A DNA stretch of 23,583 nt from JAVBNF01 sp031551725. Its GTDB lineage: Bacteria; Bacteroidota; Bacteroidia; Bacteroidales; P3. The position numbers were made by a program, and so were the translations under genes. Below, piece after piece: positions 16,201 through 22,979 of this stretch (position 1 is the stretch's first letter; the number at the start of each line of letters is the position of its first letter). A model generated the notes under the pieces. The model did not search any database and was not told the origin of the DNA. It saw only the letters and a program-made list of their open reading frames with translations. The stretch is from contig JAVBNF010000056.1 in NCBI GenBank assembly GCA_031551725.1, forward strand, positions 1 to 23,583, given 5' to 3'.

Positions 16201-16851
16201 GTTTGAAGGGCTTCCGATCGTATCAACCTGCGCATTTTTTTCTTTGAAAAAAATACTTAAAAAAGCCGAACGTGTTTTATTTGCGCAAGAAGCATTGCTC
16301 ACTTCCCATGCGCAGATATAGGTTGTTCCGCACCCGTTTCCGTGAAAAAACGTAGTTGGATTTCGATGATTCGAAAACAAAATAGAATCGCCGGCTGTGC
16401 CGTTTACAACTTTCCAACGTCCTTGCAAAGGCTCGAAAACCTGCGTGGCTGTGAGCATGGCTGTTTTTTGCGGAATATCCAAATATACTACACTCGTTTT
16501 GATTTGTTGGTTTCCCGGAAAACAAGGGTCGGCCGTTTGTTGAGAAGTGTTTATGTCTTCGCAAAGACTGTGCCAGCGAGCGTTTGTATCGGTGTATTCA
16601 ATGCAATTATTGTCTGTGTTGTAAATAACCAAGCCATTAACAAGCGGCGTAATGTTGTTGCGTTGAGCGGTGGTCATCCGTGTGAGTAGAAGTCCTTTGT
16701 TTGTGGATTCCAATTCTAAAAGAGTGTGCGGAGAAACAGGCGGCACTCCGCCTAACTTGACTTGTGCCAAAATTTGGCATAATAAGGAAGAGCACAATAA
16801 ACATGCTATAAGCAAGGCTGTTTTTACAAATATTTGTAATTGTGTCTTCAT
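13276..16851 (-). CDS. Large secreted protein with duplicated FN3-like/Ig-like/FISUMP units
   Basis: A 1191-residue exported protein. The signal peptide is about 1-30 (ILAQ). Residues ~31-200 repeat the module of the 10395 gene (LLELESTNKGLLLTRMT, NGLVIYNTDNNC, LQGRWKVVNG). Two units then follow. Unit 1 has an FN3-like domain (~210-300, LERGFVYD…TYYVRPYVKT), an Ig/PKD-like stretch to ~410, and FISUMP (~422-682; DKRDKKQYRTVKMPDNNWWLAQNL, GICPQGWHVADDREW, LPVRC). Unit 2 is FN3-like (~689-791, LEKGFIYD…TYYFVAYVKN), Ig-like, then FISUMP (~911-1191; MPDNNWWMAENL, GVCPPGWYLPDDRTF, MSIRC). No C-terminal sorting domain is seen. I chose ATG 16851 rather than an in-frame ATG at 16893, because a -7 box (16860-16867) lies between them and the shorter form starts with a clean signal peptide. 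It is likely a surface or extracellular protein; function unknown. Confidence 0.85.
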   Translation of the reverse strand: MKTQLQIFVKTALLIACLLCSSLLCQILAQVKLGGVPPVSPHTLLELESTNKGLLLTRMTTAQRNNITPLVNGLVIYNTDNNCIEYTDTNARWHSLCEDINTSQQTADPCFPGNQQIKTSVVYLDIPQKTAMLTATQVFEPLQGRWKVVNGTAGDSILFSNHRNPTTFFHGNGCGTTYICAWEVSNASCANKTRSAFLSIFFKEKNAQVDTIGSPSNITVDEAEVSSDVQLLDTVSILERGFVYDILPNSDFYKKTVADTTGVLSATLTNLKAYTTYYVRPYVKTSECGMIYGPQQIFTTLCIQNPNKITLNNGFAYYKDADSVAFYPLIYNTDLYIEFGKWSFDFSLIDGQFPANAFNQNYTQHRLWLSKKQPISQIDLNKYFYIAVHAANDYGLCPVSDTFRILIADTGFYVSANWEGSFGTFVDKRDKKQYRTVKMPDNNWWLAQNLNYQKGLSYQRLSTSPCNPVQGNDPCVKSSFWCPGNDGDSNRREACNTWGALYAFSTAVSLNGIGNIIDNKGNIVNPATPDQAVRPLIPGICPQGWHVADDREWGNMLNHLEPPGGTQNHDYNDNTTSGYKGSSSINSAGTRFKSAENGTASDTIAYNKGNGMFNGSDQWAFSGFPTGRRTALFENRGTDIYFWSSSQHTADSAWIRHRELSRAMIERNFYPKSYALPVRCVSDTNYYPPFCVALPMDTSKTTDITYKDAVLWGRLIDNENLTILEKGFIYDTTPMPWLNGTRKTAVSANDTAWFSVKTDSLRANKTYYFVAYVKNECESYSYSSTVEFTTLCIPHNDKIAINSGYVYARNADSVLYDALVYAVDRDIERGIWSFSYAIDQSAFSPAAFDTMQIDNNILVSRKRVLDFNDWSKTFKLYVNAFNDDGLCPIHDSFDISLVNCAGFHRQGLSVGSFASFVDCRDNKQYRAVLMPDNNWWMAENLNYQGDAGSVLTFNPNSRNTCTSCFWCPGGTPVGGRANSSDIQNCNVWGALYTFGTSVMLNGTGDIVDFEGNIVNLETPENDNQPKIQGVCPPGWYLPDDRTFGNMLNMVETAAGIQNHRRTVNNTVDPVPGHENEEHLGSPAIVGAGHKIKSTAIARPRDLQSAFVSELDSTAGTDSWGFSALPAGLRTWYPQGNEIFEDRGLGGFFWTSNTHDNLANSWCRYIFSEVNQVTRAIGASDYGMSIRCVKLP

Positions 16852-16859
16852 AGAATTTA

Positions 16860-16894
16860 CAAAGATAAGAAAAAAAATGTATAGGGGGCGCAAA
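16860..16894 (-). promoter_or_regulatory. Promoter of the large FISUMP gene
   Basis: On the minus strand TATCTTTG (plus coordinates 16860-16867) is an exact TAnnTTTG box, with TTTG (16891-16894) 23 nt upstream, slightly longer than the usual 19-21. The predicted transcription start is only a few bases before ATG 16851, so the leader is very short or absent. The box also excludes the longer reading frame. Confidence 0.6.
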
Positions 16895-16938
16895 GTTGAT
16901 TATTTTGAGTTTTTTAAAACCAATTTTCTCGTCAAAAA

Positions 16939-17014
16939 TGCATTTCACGTGGTGTTGATAACTTTTAGAATATTGATAATTAATTATTTGATAAAAATAA
17001 ACGTGCATTTCACG
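16939..17014. repeat. Two 11-bp direct repeats between divergent genes
   Basis: TGCATTTCACG occurs at 16939-16949 and again at 17004-17014, 65 bp apart, in the 276-bp gap between the divergent FISUMP and membrane-protein genes. The second copy forms a small CGTG/CACG dyad. TTGATAA also recurs at 16964 and 16973. The arrangement suggests a paired operator, but no regulator is encoded nearby. Confidence 0.4.
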
Positions 17015-17114
17015 AAGTGAGGATTTTTTGGGTATTGATTTTTTGTTTCAGTTGAATTACTTTTGATAAATTTTTATAAGATTTCAAACATAGGAAGAAA
17101 TGAAAAAGAAATAG

Positions 17115-17122
17115 TACATTTG
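17115..17122 (+). promoter_or_regulatory. -7 box directly ahead of the membrane-protein start
   Basis: TACATTTG at 17115-17122 fits TAnnTTTG and ends 5 nt before ATG 17128, which would give a leaderless or nearly leaderless mRNA. No TTTG is found at the usual -33 distance, so the assignment is moderate. Confidence 0.45.
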
Positions 17123-17127
17123 CAATC

Positions 17128-18573
17128 ATGAATAAGCAGTTATATTATTTCATACTATCGGGAATTATCATTCTTTCATTTTCATTCTATTCGTCGAATT
17201 TCTATCCTTTGTTGAGTTCAGATGATGCGTTGAATATTTTGATGGCACACCGGTATCAATTGCCACGTGATTTTTATTGTTGGGGGCAAGATCGAGGCGG
17301 AACGCTTATTCCATTTATTTCCCAAATCTTTATCCGGATTTTTCAAACATCTGCATTAACTGCAGTTTCTTTATCGAATTATCTGATACTTATCCTTGGA
17401 TTTATAGGGTTTTCAAGCCTTTTTAAAACGCGAGCATTCAAGTTGATTTTCGCACTCGTTTGGTTCTTGCCTTTTCAGATGTACGTGGATTTACTCCGAT
17501 ATCCTATTGGTGTGGAATACAGTTTGATTGGATTTGGTATCTTTTTGATTAACAAAATCGATGAAGCACATTCATGGAGAAAGCATTTAATAGCTTTGTC
17601 GGTCATTCTTGTGTTTTCCTTTTCTGTTTGGGTTTCCGACCTTGCAATCGTTACATTGGCCATTCTGTTTTTCTGTTTGTGCCTTTTTAAATTGATCAAT
17701 AAACAGAAATTTTCGGCTTTCGAAATTTCCTATATAGTGGTAGGATGCTTATTTTGCTACGGGGTTATCACTTTTGCAAAAAGTTTTGCTACGGCAGAAA
17801 CCGGATTTACCGGCATCAATTCTTTGTCGGAAATTTTAATGGCTGTTCGTATTTTAACGAGCCGTTTTCTATCTATTTTTAGTTTTTCGTCCGGCGAATT
17901 ATTTGTCGGTATTTATTTTTACACATTGCTGATAAGTTTGTATGTGTTGTTGGGGTTTATGATAAAATCACGAATTAATTTTGATTTCTTCAAGAATAAA
18001 TGGCTCTTATTTTTTGCATTAGATACTTTTGTAATCATTGGCGTTTTGTTATTGTCCAATTGGGTGCTTCTAAACGGTATGGGGCGGTGGTATTTTGTTG
18101 CTACCTATATTTCTTTATCTCTATTTTTGTTAATATTAGCAGAACAGTTGGTCAACCGGTTTTCGAATGCCGGTTTTCTCAAATATATGGCTTTAACTCT
18201 CGTGTTAATCGGAAGCATAAGCCCTATTTATTCAATGAAATATGAATGTCCAAGAAGACTGACACCTAAAGTTAGGTTTATTAAAGAATTCGAACAGCTG
18301 GGAGAAATCGGCGTGATTGCAGAATTTTGGAATGCTTATATCTTATCGGTCACAAATCCGGACAAAATTAAAGCAACGCCGCACGAACACAATGATGTAA
18401 GAAACATTGAAATTGCAAAAGAAGTGATGGAACGAGAAAATATTTACGTTGTAAAAGACATGTGGTTCGACCGTTTCCCTGATACTTTGCAGCAATTCGG
18501 AATTATCTTGAAAAAAGCAGGAAATCCCTTTCAGATGGGAAACTGCGATGTGTGTAGATATAAAAGATTGTAG
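17128..18573 (+). CDS. Polytopic membrane protein, possible GT-C-type glycosyltransferase
   Basis: A 481-residue integral membrane protein with about ten hydrophobic segments (first at ~6-22; others include ~77-95, ~150-190, ~200-215, ~265-285, ~295-320, ~325-345 and ~352-372). A short soluble C-terminal part follows (~375-481). Just after the first membrane segment it has LSSDDALNILMAHR, with an Asp pair at 32-33. In GT-C enzymes, which use lipid-linked sugars, an acidic pair in this first outer loop is catalytic. The following DRGGTLIPF segment is also compatible. No family name comes to mind, and a transporter or other membrane protein is possible. The C-terminus ends in CDVCRYKRL with a closely spaced Cys pair. 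It stands alone, diverging from the FISUMP gene and converging, with a 4-nt gap, on the ABC-F gene. Confidence 0.65.
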   Translation: MNKQLYYFILSGIIILSFSFYSSNFYPLLSSDDALNILMAHRYQLPRDFYCWGQDRGGTLIPFISQIFIRIFQTSALTAVSLSNYLILILGFIGFSSLFKTRAFKLIFALVWFLPFQMYVDLLRYPIGVEYSLIGFGIFLINKIDEAHSWRKHLIALSVILVFSFSVWVSDLAIVTLAILFFCLCLFKLINKQKFSAFEISYIVVGCLFCYGVITFAKSFATAETGFTGINSLSEILMAVRILTSRFLSIFSFSSGELFVGIYFYTLLISLYVLLGFMIKSRINFDFFKNKWLLFFALDTFVIIGVLLLSNWVLLNGMGRWYFVATYISLSLFLLILAEQLVNRFSNAGFLKYMALTLVLIGSISPIYSMKYECPRRLTPKVRFIKEFEQLGEIGVIAEFWNAYILSVTNPDKIKATPHEHNDVRNIEIAKEVMERENIYVVKDMWFDRFPDTLQQFGIILKKAGNPFQMGNCDVCRYKRL

Positions 18574-18577
18574 TCAA

Positions 18578-20452
18578 TTATTCCGGAATTTCGCTTAATT
18601 CGAGCCAGCGCATACTTTTTTCTTCCAGAATCATGATGATTTCGCCTAAACGATTGGAATGTTTCGTAATGTCATCAACCGATAAAGTGCCGGAACTTAA
18701 TCCGTTTTCAAGTTGTGATTTTTCCGTTTCCAAATTGTCAATTTCGCTTGATATTTGCTCAAATTCGCGTTTTTCCTGAAACGTTTTTTTGCGTGCTTTC
18801 TGAACGGATTTTTGTTCTTGTGCGCGAATTTCTTGTTTCTCTTTTTTGATATTTTCTGATTCTTGTTTCTCTTGAATGTCGCGCCAATCGCGATATTCGG
18901 AATAATTACCCGGAAAATCTTTAATCTTTGCATCGCCTTGAAAAACGAGCAAATGATCGACAATTTTATCCATGAAAAACCGGTCGTGCGAAACCACAAT
19001 CACACAGCCTTTGAAATTTTGCAGATAATCTTCGAGTACGTTGAGTGTAACAATATCAAGGTCGTTCGTAGGTTCGTCAAGCACTAAAAAGTTCGGATTT
19101 TTCATCAAAACCGTGCACAAATACAAGCGGCGTTTTTCGCCTCCGCTCAATTTATACACGTAATTGTATTGTGTTTCCGGAGTAAATAAAAAGTGTTGCA
19201 AGAAACCGGATGCTGTCATTTTTCGTCCGCCGCCGAGGTCGATTTCATCGGCAATATTGCGAACAACATCAATTACTTTCATTTGCTCATCGAACTTCAA
19301 ACCGTCTTGACTATAATAGCCAAAAACAACCGTTTCGCCGATGTCGAAACTTCCTTTGTCGGGCTTGATTTCACCCATCAGCATTTTCAGAAACGTCGAT
19401 TTTCCTGTGCCGTTCTTTCCCACAATTCCCATTTTTTCATAGCGTTTGAAATTGTAGTGGAAATTGTCTAAAATCTTTAAATCACCGTAACTTTTTGAAA
19501 TGTAATTGGCTTCGAAAATTTTTGTCCCGATAGACGACGATTTGACTTCGAGCTTCACACTGCCTTTTTCCTGACGTTGTTTCACTTTTTCTTCCAGATC
19601 GTAAAATGAATCAATACGCGCTTTGGTTTTGGTGGCGCGGGCTTGCGGCTGGCGGCGCATCCAATCCAATTCTTTTTTATAAAGATTATTTGCTTTCGCT
19701 AATTCTGCATTTTGAATTTCGATACGTTCGGCATGTTTTTCCAAATAGAAATCGTAATTCCCTTTGTAGGAAAACATTTGCTTTTGGTCGATTTCCAGAA
19801 TTTCGTTGCACACGCGATTCAAGAAATAGCGGTCGTGTGTAACCATCAACAAAGCCATTTTAGAACGGCGTAGAAATTCTTCCAGCCATTCCACCATTTC
19901 CAAATCCAAATGGTTGGTTGGCTCATCCAAAATCAATAAATCCGGTTCTTTAATCAGAGCGTTTGCAAGTGCAATCCGCTTGATTTGTCCACCCGAAAGT
20001 TCACCGATTTTTTTGTCGAAATGATGGATTTGAAGTTTCGAAAGCGTTTGCTTGATACGGGCTTCGTAATCCCACGCTTTCAAAAAATCCATCAAAGAAA
20101 TAATTTCCTCAAGTCGTTTGGTATCACCTCCATGGATTAAACTTTCGTATTCGGCAATGCAGCGGATGATTTCGTTGTCATCTTCGAAGCAGGCCTCCAA
20201 AACGGTCATTTCGGGATTAAATTGCGGTTCTTGTTCCAAAAAACTCACGCGGATATCGCGCTTAAACGAAATCGTTCCCGACTGGTAATCATCTTTTCCC
20301 GCAATGATATTCAACAAAGTCGTTTTTCCGGCACCGTTTTTCGCGATAAGCGCCACACGTTGATTTTCGCTGATGCCGAACGAAATATTATCGAACAGCA
20401 CGCGGTCGCCGAACGCTTTGGAAAGATTTTCAACTTGAAGAAGACTGGCCAT
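18578..20452 (-). CDS. uup: ABC-F family ATPase, Uup-like
   Basis: A 624-residue soluble protein with two ABC ATPase domains and no membrane segments, as in ABC-F proteins that act on the ribosome. Domain 1: Walker A AKNGAGKTT (37-45), signature LSGGQIKR (152-159), Walker B LLILDEP (172-178), switch His206. Domain 2: Walker A GKNGTGKST (345-353), signature LSGGEKRR (435-442), Walker B FLVLDEP (455-461), switch His489. The linker between them (~240-305) is the charged helical P-site tRNA interaction region with WMRRQPQARATKTKAR. A C-terminal coiled coil (~530-620, Lys/Glu/Gln-rich) is the Uup hallmark. The first Walker A starts with Ala where Gly is usual. Uup affects translation and transposon excision in E. 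coli. Its start is 9 nt after the RelE-like gene, and no separate promoter is seen. Confidence 0.93.
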   Translation of the reverse strand: MASLLQVENLSKAFGDRVLFDNISFGISENQRVALIAKNGAGKTTLLNIIAGKDDYQSGTISFKRDIRVSFLEQEPQFNPEMTVLEACFEDDNEIIRCIAEYESLIHGGDTKRLEEIISLMDFLKAWDYEARIKQTLSKLQIHHFDKKIGELSGGQIKRIALANALIKEPDLLILDEPTNHLDLEMVEWLEEFLRRSKMALLMVTHDRYFLNRVCNEILEIDQKQMFSYKGNYDFYLEKHAERIEIQNAELAKANNLYKKELDWMRRQPQARATKTKARIDSFYDLEEKVKQRQEKGSVKLEVKSSSIGTKIFEANYISKSYGDLKILDNFHYNFKRYEKMGIVGKNGTGKSTFLKMLMGEIKPDKGSFDIGETVVFGYYSQDGLKFDEQMKVIDVVRNIADEIDLGGGRKMTASGFLQHFLFTPETQYNYVYKLSGGEKRRLYLCTVLMKNPNFLVLDEPTNDLDIVTLNVLEDYLQNFKGCVIVVSHDRFFMDKIVDHLLVFQGDAKIKDFPGNYSEYRDWRDIQEKQESENIKKEKQEIRAQEQKSVQKARKKTFQEKREFEQISSEIDNLETEKSQLENGLSSGTLSVDDITKHSNRLGEIIMILEEKSMRWLELSEIPE

Positions 20453-20461
20453 TACTTGTTT

Positions 20462-20824
20462 TTATAAAAGAATATTGCCGATATGAACGGCTTCTTCCGA
20501 GTGATTATTTGTGATATATACAATTTTAAAATACTTATCTGCTAACACTTCGTAAAAAGCGTACCATGTTGTACGTGTTTTTGGACGTCTGTATGCCGAA
20601 ACATACAAATTTTCACCATATTGATTGAAATACGAATTTGCTTTTTTACACATATTCATGCGATGAGATTTTGGTAGCTCTTTTTCCATAAAAGAATAAA
20701 TGTCTGCTACGTATTCTTCAGCGGTGGAGAGAAATCCGAAATATCCCTTTTGGTATAAAGTATCAATGAGTTCGAAAAGAAATATGTCGACGTCAGGAAG
20801 AATTAAAACGTTATACGTTTCCAT
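20462..20824 (-). CDS. Putative RelE/ParE-type toxin
   Basis: A 120-residue protein opening with YNVLILPDVDIFLFELIDTLY, the strand-helix start of the RelE/ParE fold. It closes with TTWYAFYEV, FKIVYITNNHSEEA, matching the '..TWYI.F......I..I.NNH' tail of a Bacteroidota RelE-like group. A basic patch (YRRPKTRTTWY) would suit RNA contact. It overlaps the preceding small gene by 14 nt, the usual layout for an antitoxin-toxin pair. Canonical RelE catalytic residues cannot be assigned with certainty, so toxicity is inference; it could be a harmless relative. It lies directly ahead of the ABC-F gene. Confidence 0.6.
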   Translation of the reverse strand: METYNVLILPDVDIFLFELIDTLYQKGYFGFLSTAEEYVADIYSFMEKELPKSHRMNMCKKANSYFNQYGENLYVSAYRRPKTRTTWYAFYEVLADKYFKIVYITNNHSEEAVHIGNILL

Positions 20825-21077
20825 ATTTTTCTCTTAAGCGGCTTATGACCTTTTCCTTTGATTCATCTAAAGTAATACAGCCGGCAAAAAAATCTTTAAC
20901 ATCACAAGGGAATTCCCTTGTGTCACCGGTAAGTCCGTGTTTGTAATTAGCTGAAATTTCTTCACGGCGGATTTTTGCAATATTCAACTCTAACAAATTG
21001 ATGAATTCAATTTTTTCATCTAAAGGTAGATTGTAAGCAGCATCAACAAGATTATTAAAAGAAATTGCGGTTCTCAT
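20811..21077 (-). CDS. Putative antitoxin partner of the RelE-like protein
   Basis: An 88-residue acidic/basic, largely helical protein (FNNLVDAAYNLPLDEKIEFINLLELNIAKIRREE) with a charged C-terminus KEKVISRLREKYGNV. The size, first position and 14-nt overlap with the RelE-like gene are those of an antitoxin. No DNA-binding motif such as RHH or HTH is clear. The middle contains a Cys-bearing PCDVKDFFAGC stretch. A -7 box is found upstream (21097-21104). I recognise no specific family. Confidence 0.55.
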   Translation of the reverse strand: MRTAISFNNLVDAAYNLPLDEKIEFINLLELNIAKIRREEISANYKHGLTGDTREFPCDVKDFFAGCITLDESKEKVISRLREKYGNV

Positions 21078-21096
21078 AGCTATTTTTCTTATATCG

Positions 21097-21104
21097 CAAA
21101 ATTA
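21097..21104 (-). promoter_or_regulatory. -7 box ahead of the toxin-antitoxin-like pair
   Basis: On the minus strand TAATTTTG (plus 21097-21104) fits TAnnTTTG and is 19 nt from the ATG at 21077. The upstream -33 region is AT-rich without an exact TTTG. With no internal promoter seen before the ABC-F gene, it may drive all three minus-strand genes. Confidence 0.5.
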
Positions 21105-21143
21105 CATAAAAATTAATAATAATACTAATTTTTATTAAAAATC

Positions 21144-21174
21144 TTTTATTTCTACTCAAAAAAACTTATCTTTG
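21144..21174 (+). promoter_or_regulatory. Promoter of the antiporter gene
   Basis: TATCTTTG at 21167-21174 is an exact -7 box with TTTT (21144-21147) 19 nt upstream. It settles the start of the next gene: the TTG codon at 21172 lies inside the box, so translation must begin at ATG 21190, leaving a leader of about 10 nt. Confidence 0.6.
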
Positions 21175-21189
21175 CAAGAAAGCCTGCCT

Positions 21190-22707
21190 ATGAATTGGAC
21201 AATAGAGACTTTACTACTACTGATCTCCGTTATGTTCCTGGTTGGAATGTTTGCCGGGAAGGCCGGTTATCGTTTCGGAGCACCTATTTTATTAATGTTT
21301 TTATGTGTCGGAATGTTGTTTGGAAATGCAGGTATTGGCTTGCAATTCAGTAACTATGCAGCAGCTCAAACCATTGGAACCATTGCCTTGTGTTTGATTT
21401 TGTTTTCGGGCGGATTGAGTACCAAGTTCAACGATATTAAGCCGATTGCAAAAGAAGGAACGGTGTTGGCAACGGTAGGGGTTTTATTGACCGCATTTTT
21501 TCTTGGCGGATTTTTTTATTTAGTCGCTTCGCACTTGGCTCCCGGGGCAAATATTACATTGCCGCAAGCGATGTTATTGGGTGCTGTGATTTCTTCTACC
21601 GATTCGGCTTCCGTATTTGCTATTTTGCGCGACAAAGGCGTTTCGTTGCGCCATAAACTGCGTCCGTTACTCGAATTTGAAAGCGGCAGCAACGACCCGA
21701 TGGCGTATTTGCTCACAATTACGCTTATTGAATATATAACATTGGATACCGGCGGCTCCATGGATATTTGGCCGTTTGTTTGGATGTTTTGCCAACAATT
21801 GATTTTAGGTGTTGTGTTGGGATTAGTCTTAGGTTATTTGCTTACCAAGCTGATTAACAAAATTGAACTTACGAATGATGCTTTATATCCGGTTTTGTTA
21901 TTTACGTGCGGAATTCTTATTTTTTCATTGACTTATCTCCTTAAAGGAAATGGCTTTTTGGCGATCTACGTGGGTGGTGTTGTAATGGGAAATTCTAAAT
22001 TTATTCATAAACGAACTTCATTAAAATTTTATGACGGACTGGCTTGGCTTGGACAAATAACGATGTTCTTGGTATTAGGCTTGCTTGTAAATCCTTTTGA
22101 GCTTGCAAATGTTGCATTGTGGAGCCTTATTGTGGCTGCATTTATGATTTTTGCAGCGCGTCCTTTAGCCGTACTTGTTTCAATGCTCCCTTTCCGGAAA
22201 TGGACATTTAGAGACCGTATATTTATATCATGGGTGGGGTTAAAAGGAGCAGTTCCCATTATTTTTGCGATACTTCCGTTGATGGCCAACGTGCCAAATG
22301 CGCATTTGATTTTCAATGTTGTATTTTTCTGCACGCTGCTTTCCTTGCTTGTGCAAGGCACAACCCTTACGCGTGTGGCCAATTGGTTGGGATTGGCACG
22401 CGAACAAAAACACGTTGACGGACTTCAACATTTTGATATGGATTTGTCGGAAGACATGAAATCAACTATGTCGGAAATAGAGCTTACACAAGAAATTTTG
22501 GATGAAAACGGCACGCGATTGATGGATTTGCCTTTGCCCGATCAAACGTTGGCTGTAATGATTAAACGCAAGGAAAAATATCTGATTCCAACCGGAAGAA
22601 CGCCGTTGATTCGCGGCGATAAACTCTTGGTGATTACTAAAAATGAAGCCCAACTGATTTGCACCTACGAAAGTCTTGGAATTACCGATTATTCGCTGAA
22701 ACGCTAA
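21190..22707 (+). CDS. nhaP2: K+/H+ antiporter of the NhaP2/CvrA type, with C-terminal RCK_C (TrkA_C) domain
   Basis: A 505-residue inner-membrane cation/proton antiporter. The first ~390 residues form the CPA transport domain with about 12-13 membrane segments starting at 5-21. Within it lie the core GAVISSTDSASVFA (131-144, Asp138) and LEFESGSNDPMA (161-172, with the Asn168-Asp169 pair expected to bind the ion and protons). WVGLKGAVPII is the other conserved discontinuous helix. A cytosolic tail follows, and at about 425-500 an RCK_C domain (LPLPDQTLAVMIKRK, YLIPTGRTPLIRGDKLLVI) points to regulation by a small ligand. This order is that of NhaP2/CvrA, which expels K+ in exchange for protons; substrate choice (K+ or Na+) is by family only. 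It stands alone with its own promoter and diverges from the toxin-like pair. Confidence 0.92.
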   Translation: MNWTIETLLLLISVMFLVGMFAGKAGYRFGAPILLMFLCVGMLFGNAGIGLQFSNYAAAQTIGTIALCLILFSGGLSTKFNDIKPIAKEGTVLATVGVLLTAFFLGGFFYLVASHLAPGANITLPQAMLLGAVISSTDSASVFAILRDKGVSLRHKLRPLLEFESGSNDPMAYLLTITLIEYITLDTGGSMDIWPFVWMFCQQLILGVVLGLVLGYLLTKLINKIELTNDALYPVLLFTCGILIFSLTYLLKGNGFLAIYVGGVVMGNSKFIHKRTSLKFYDGLAWLGQITMFLVLGLLVNPFELANVALWSLIVAAFMIFAARPLAVLVSMLPFRKWTFRDRIFISWVGLKGAVPIIFAILPLMANVPNAHLIFNVVFFCTLLSLLVQGTTLTRVANWLGLAREQKHVDGLQHFDMDLSEDMKSTMSEIELTQEILDENGTRLMDLPLPDQTLAVMIKRKEKYLIPTGRTPLIRGDKLLVITKNEAQLICTYESLGITDYSLKR

Positions 22708-22753
22708 GTGTTTTCTGAAAAAAAATGATGAATATTCTGAAAGAGAATGAGGC

Positions 22754-22780
22754 AAGAATATATTCTATTCTTTTGTATTA
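22754..22780 (+). terminator. Weak AT-rich hairpin after the antiporter
   Basis: AAGAATA (22754-22760) pairs with TATTCTT (22766-22772), followed by TTTGTATTATT-like sequence. All but one pair are A-T and the T-run is interrupted, so it may be only a weak terminator. The rest of the 272-bp gap up to 22979 is AT-rich with no ORF, RNA or promoter that I can support. Confidence 0.25.
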
Positions 22781-22979
22781 TTCGTTTAGTGCCCTATACA
22801 TAAATATGTTTTTGCAAAAAAAATAATAATAAAAATTGTAAGGCTAATTTAATAAATGCGTAGATTCAACTATCGAATGCAACTTTAGCAAAAGTAGTCA
22901 AAAAAATGTTTTTAGGGTTGTTAAAGTTAAGTTTTTTCGCGGTCTTCTGTTAATTTTATGTTGAATTTCTTAATTGAAC

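Noticed and set aside
16852..16893. Longer N-terminus of the large FISUMP protein from ATG 16893
   Set aside because: A promoter box lies between the two starts, and the longer form would put a second hydrophobic stretch ahead of a clean signal peptide.
18580..18592. ATTCCGGAAT palindrome as a shared terminator of the convergent pair
   Set aside because: The palindrome has no loop and no T-run on either side, and lies in the coding end of the ABC-F gene.
21172..21189. TTG at 21172 as start of the antiporter
   Set aside because: It lies inside the TATCTTTG -7 box; ATG 21190 follows at a sensible distance and begins the usual N-terminal membrane helix.
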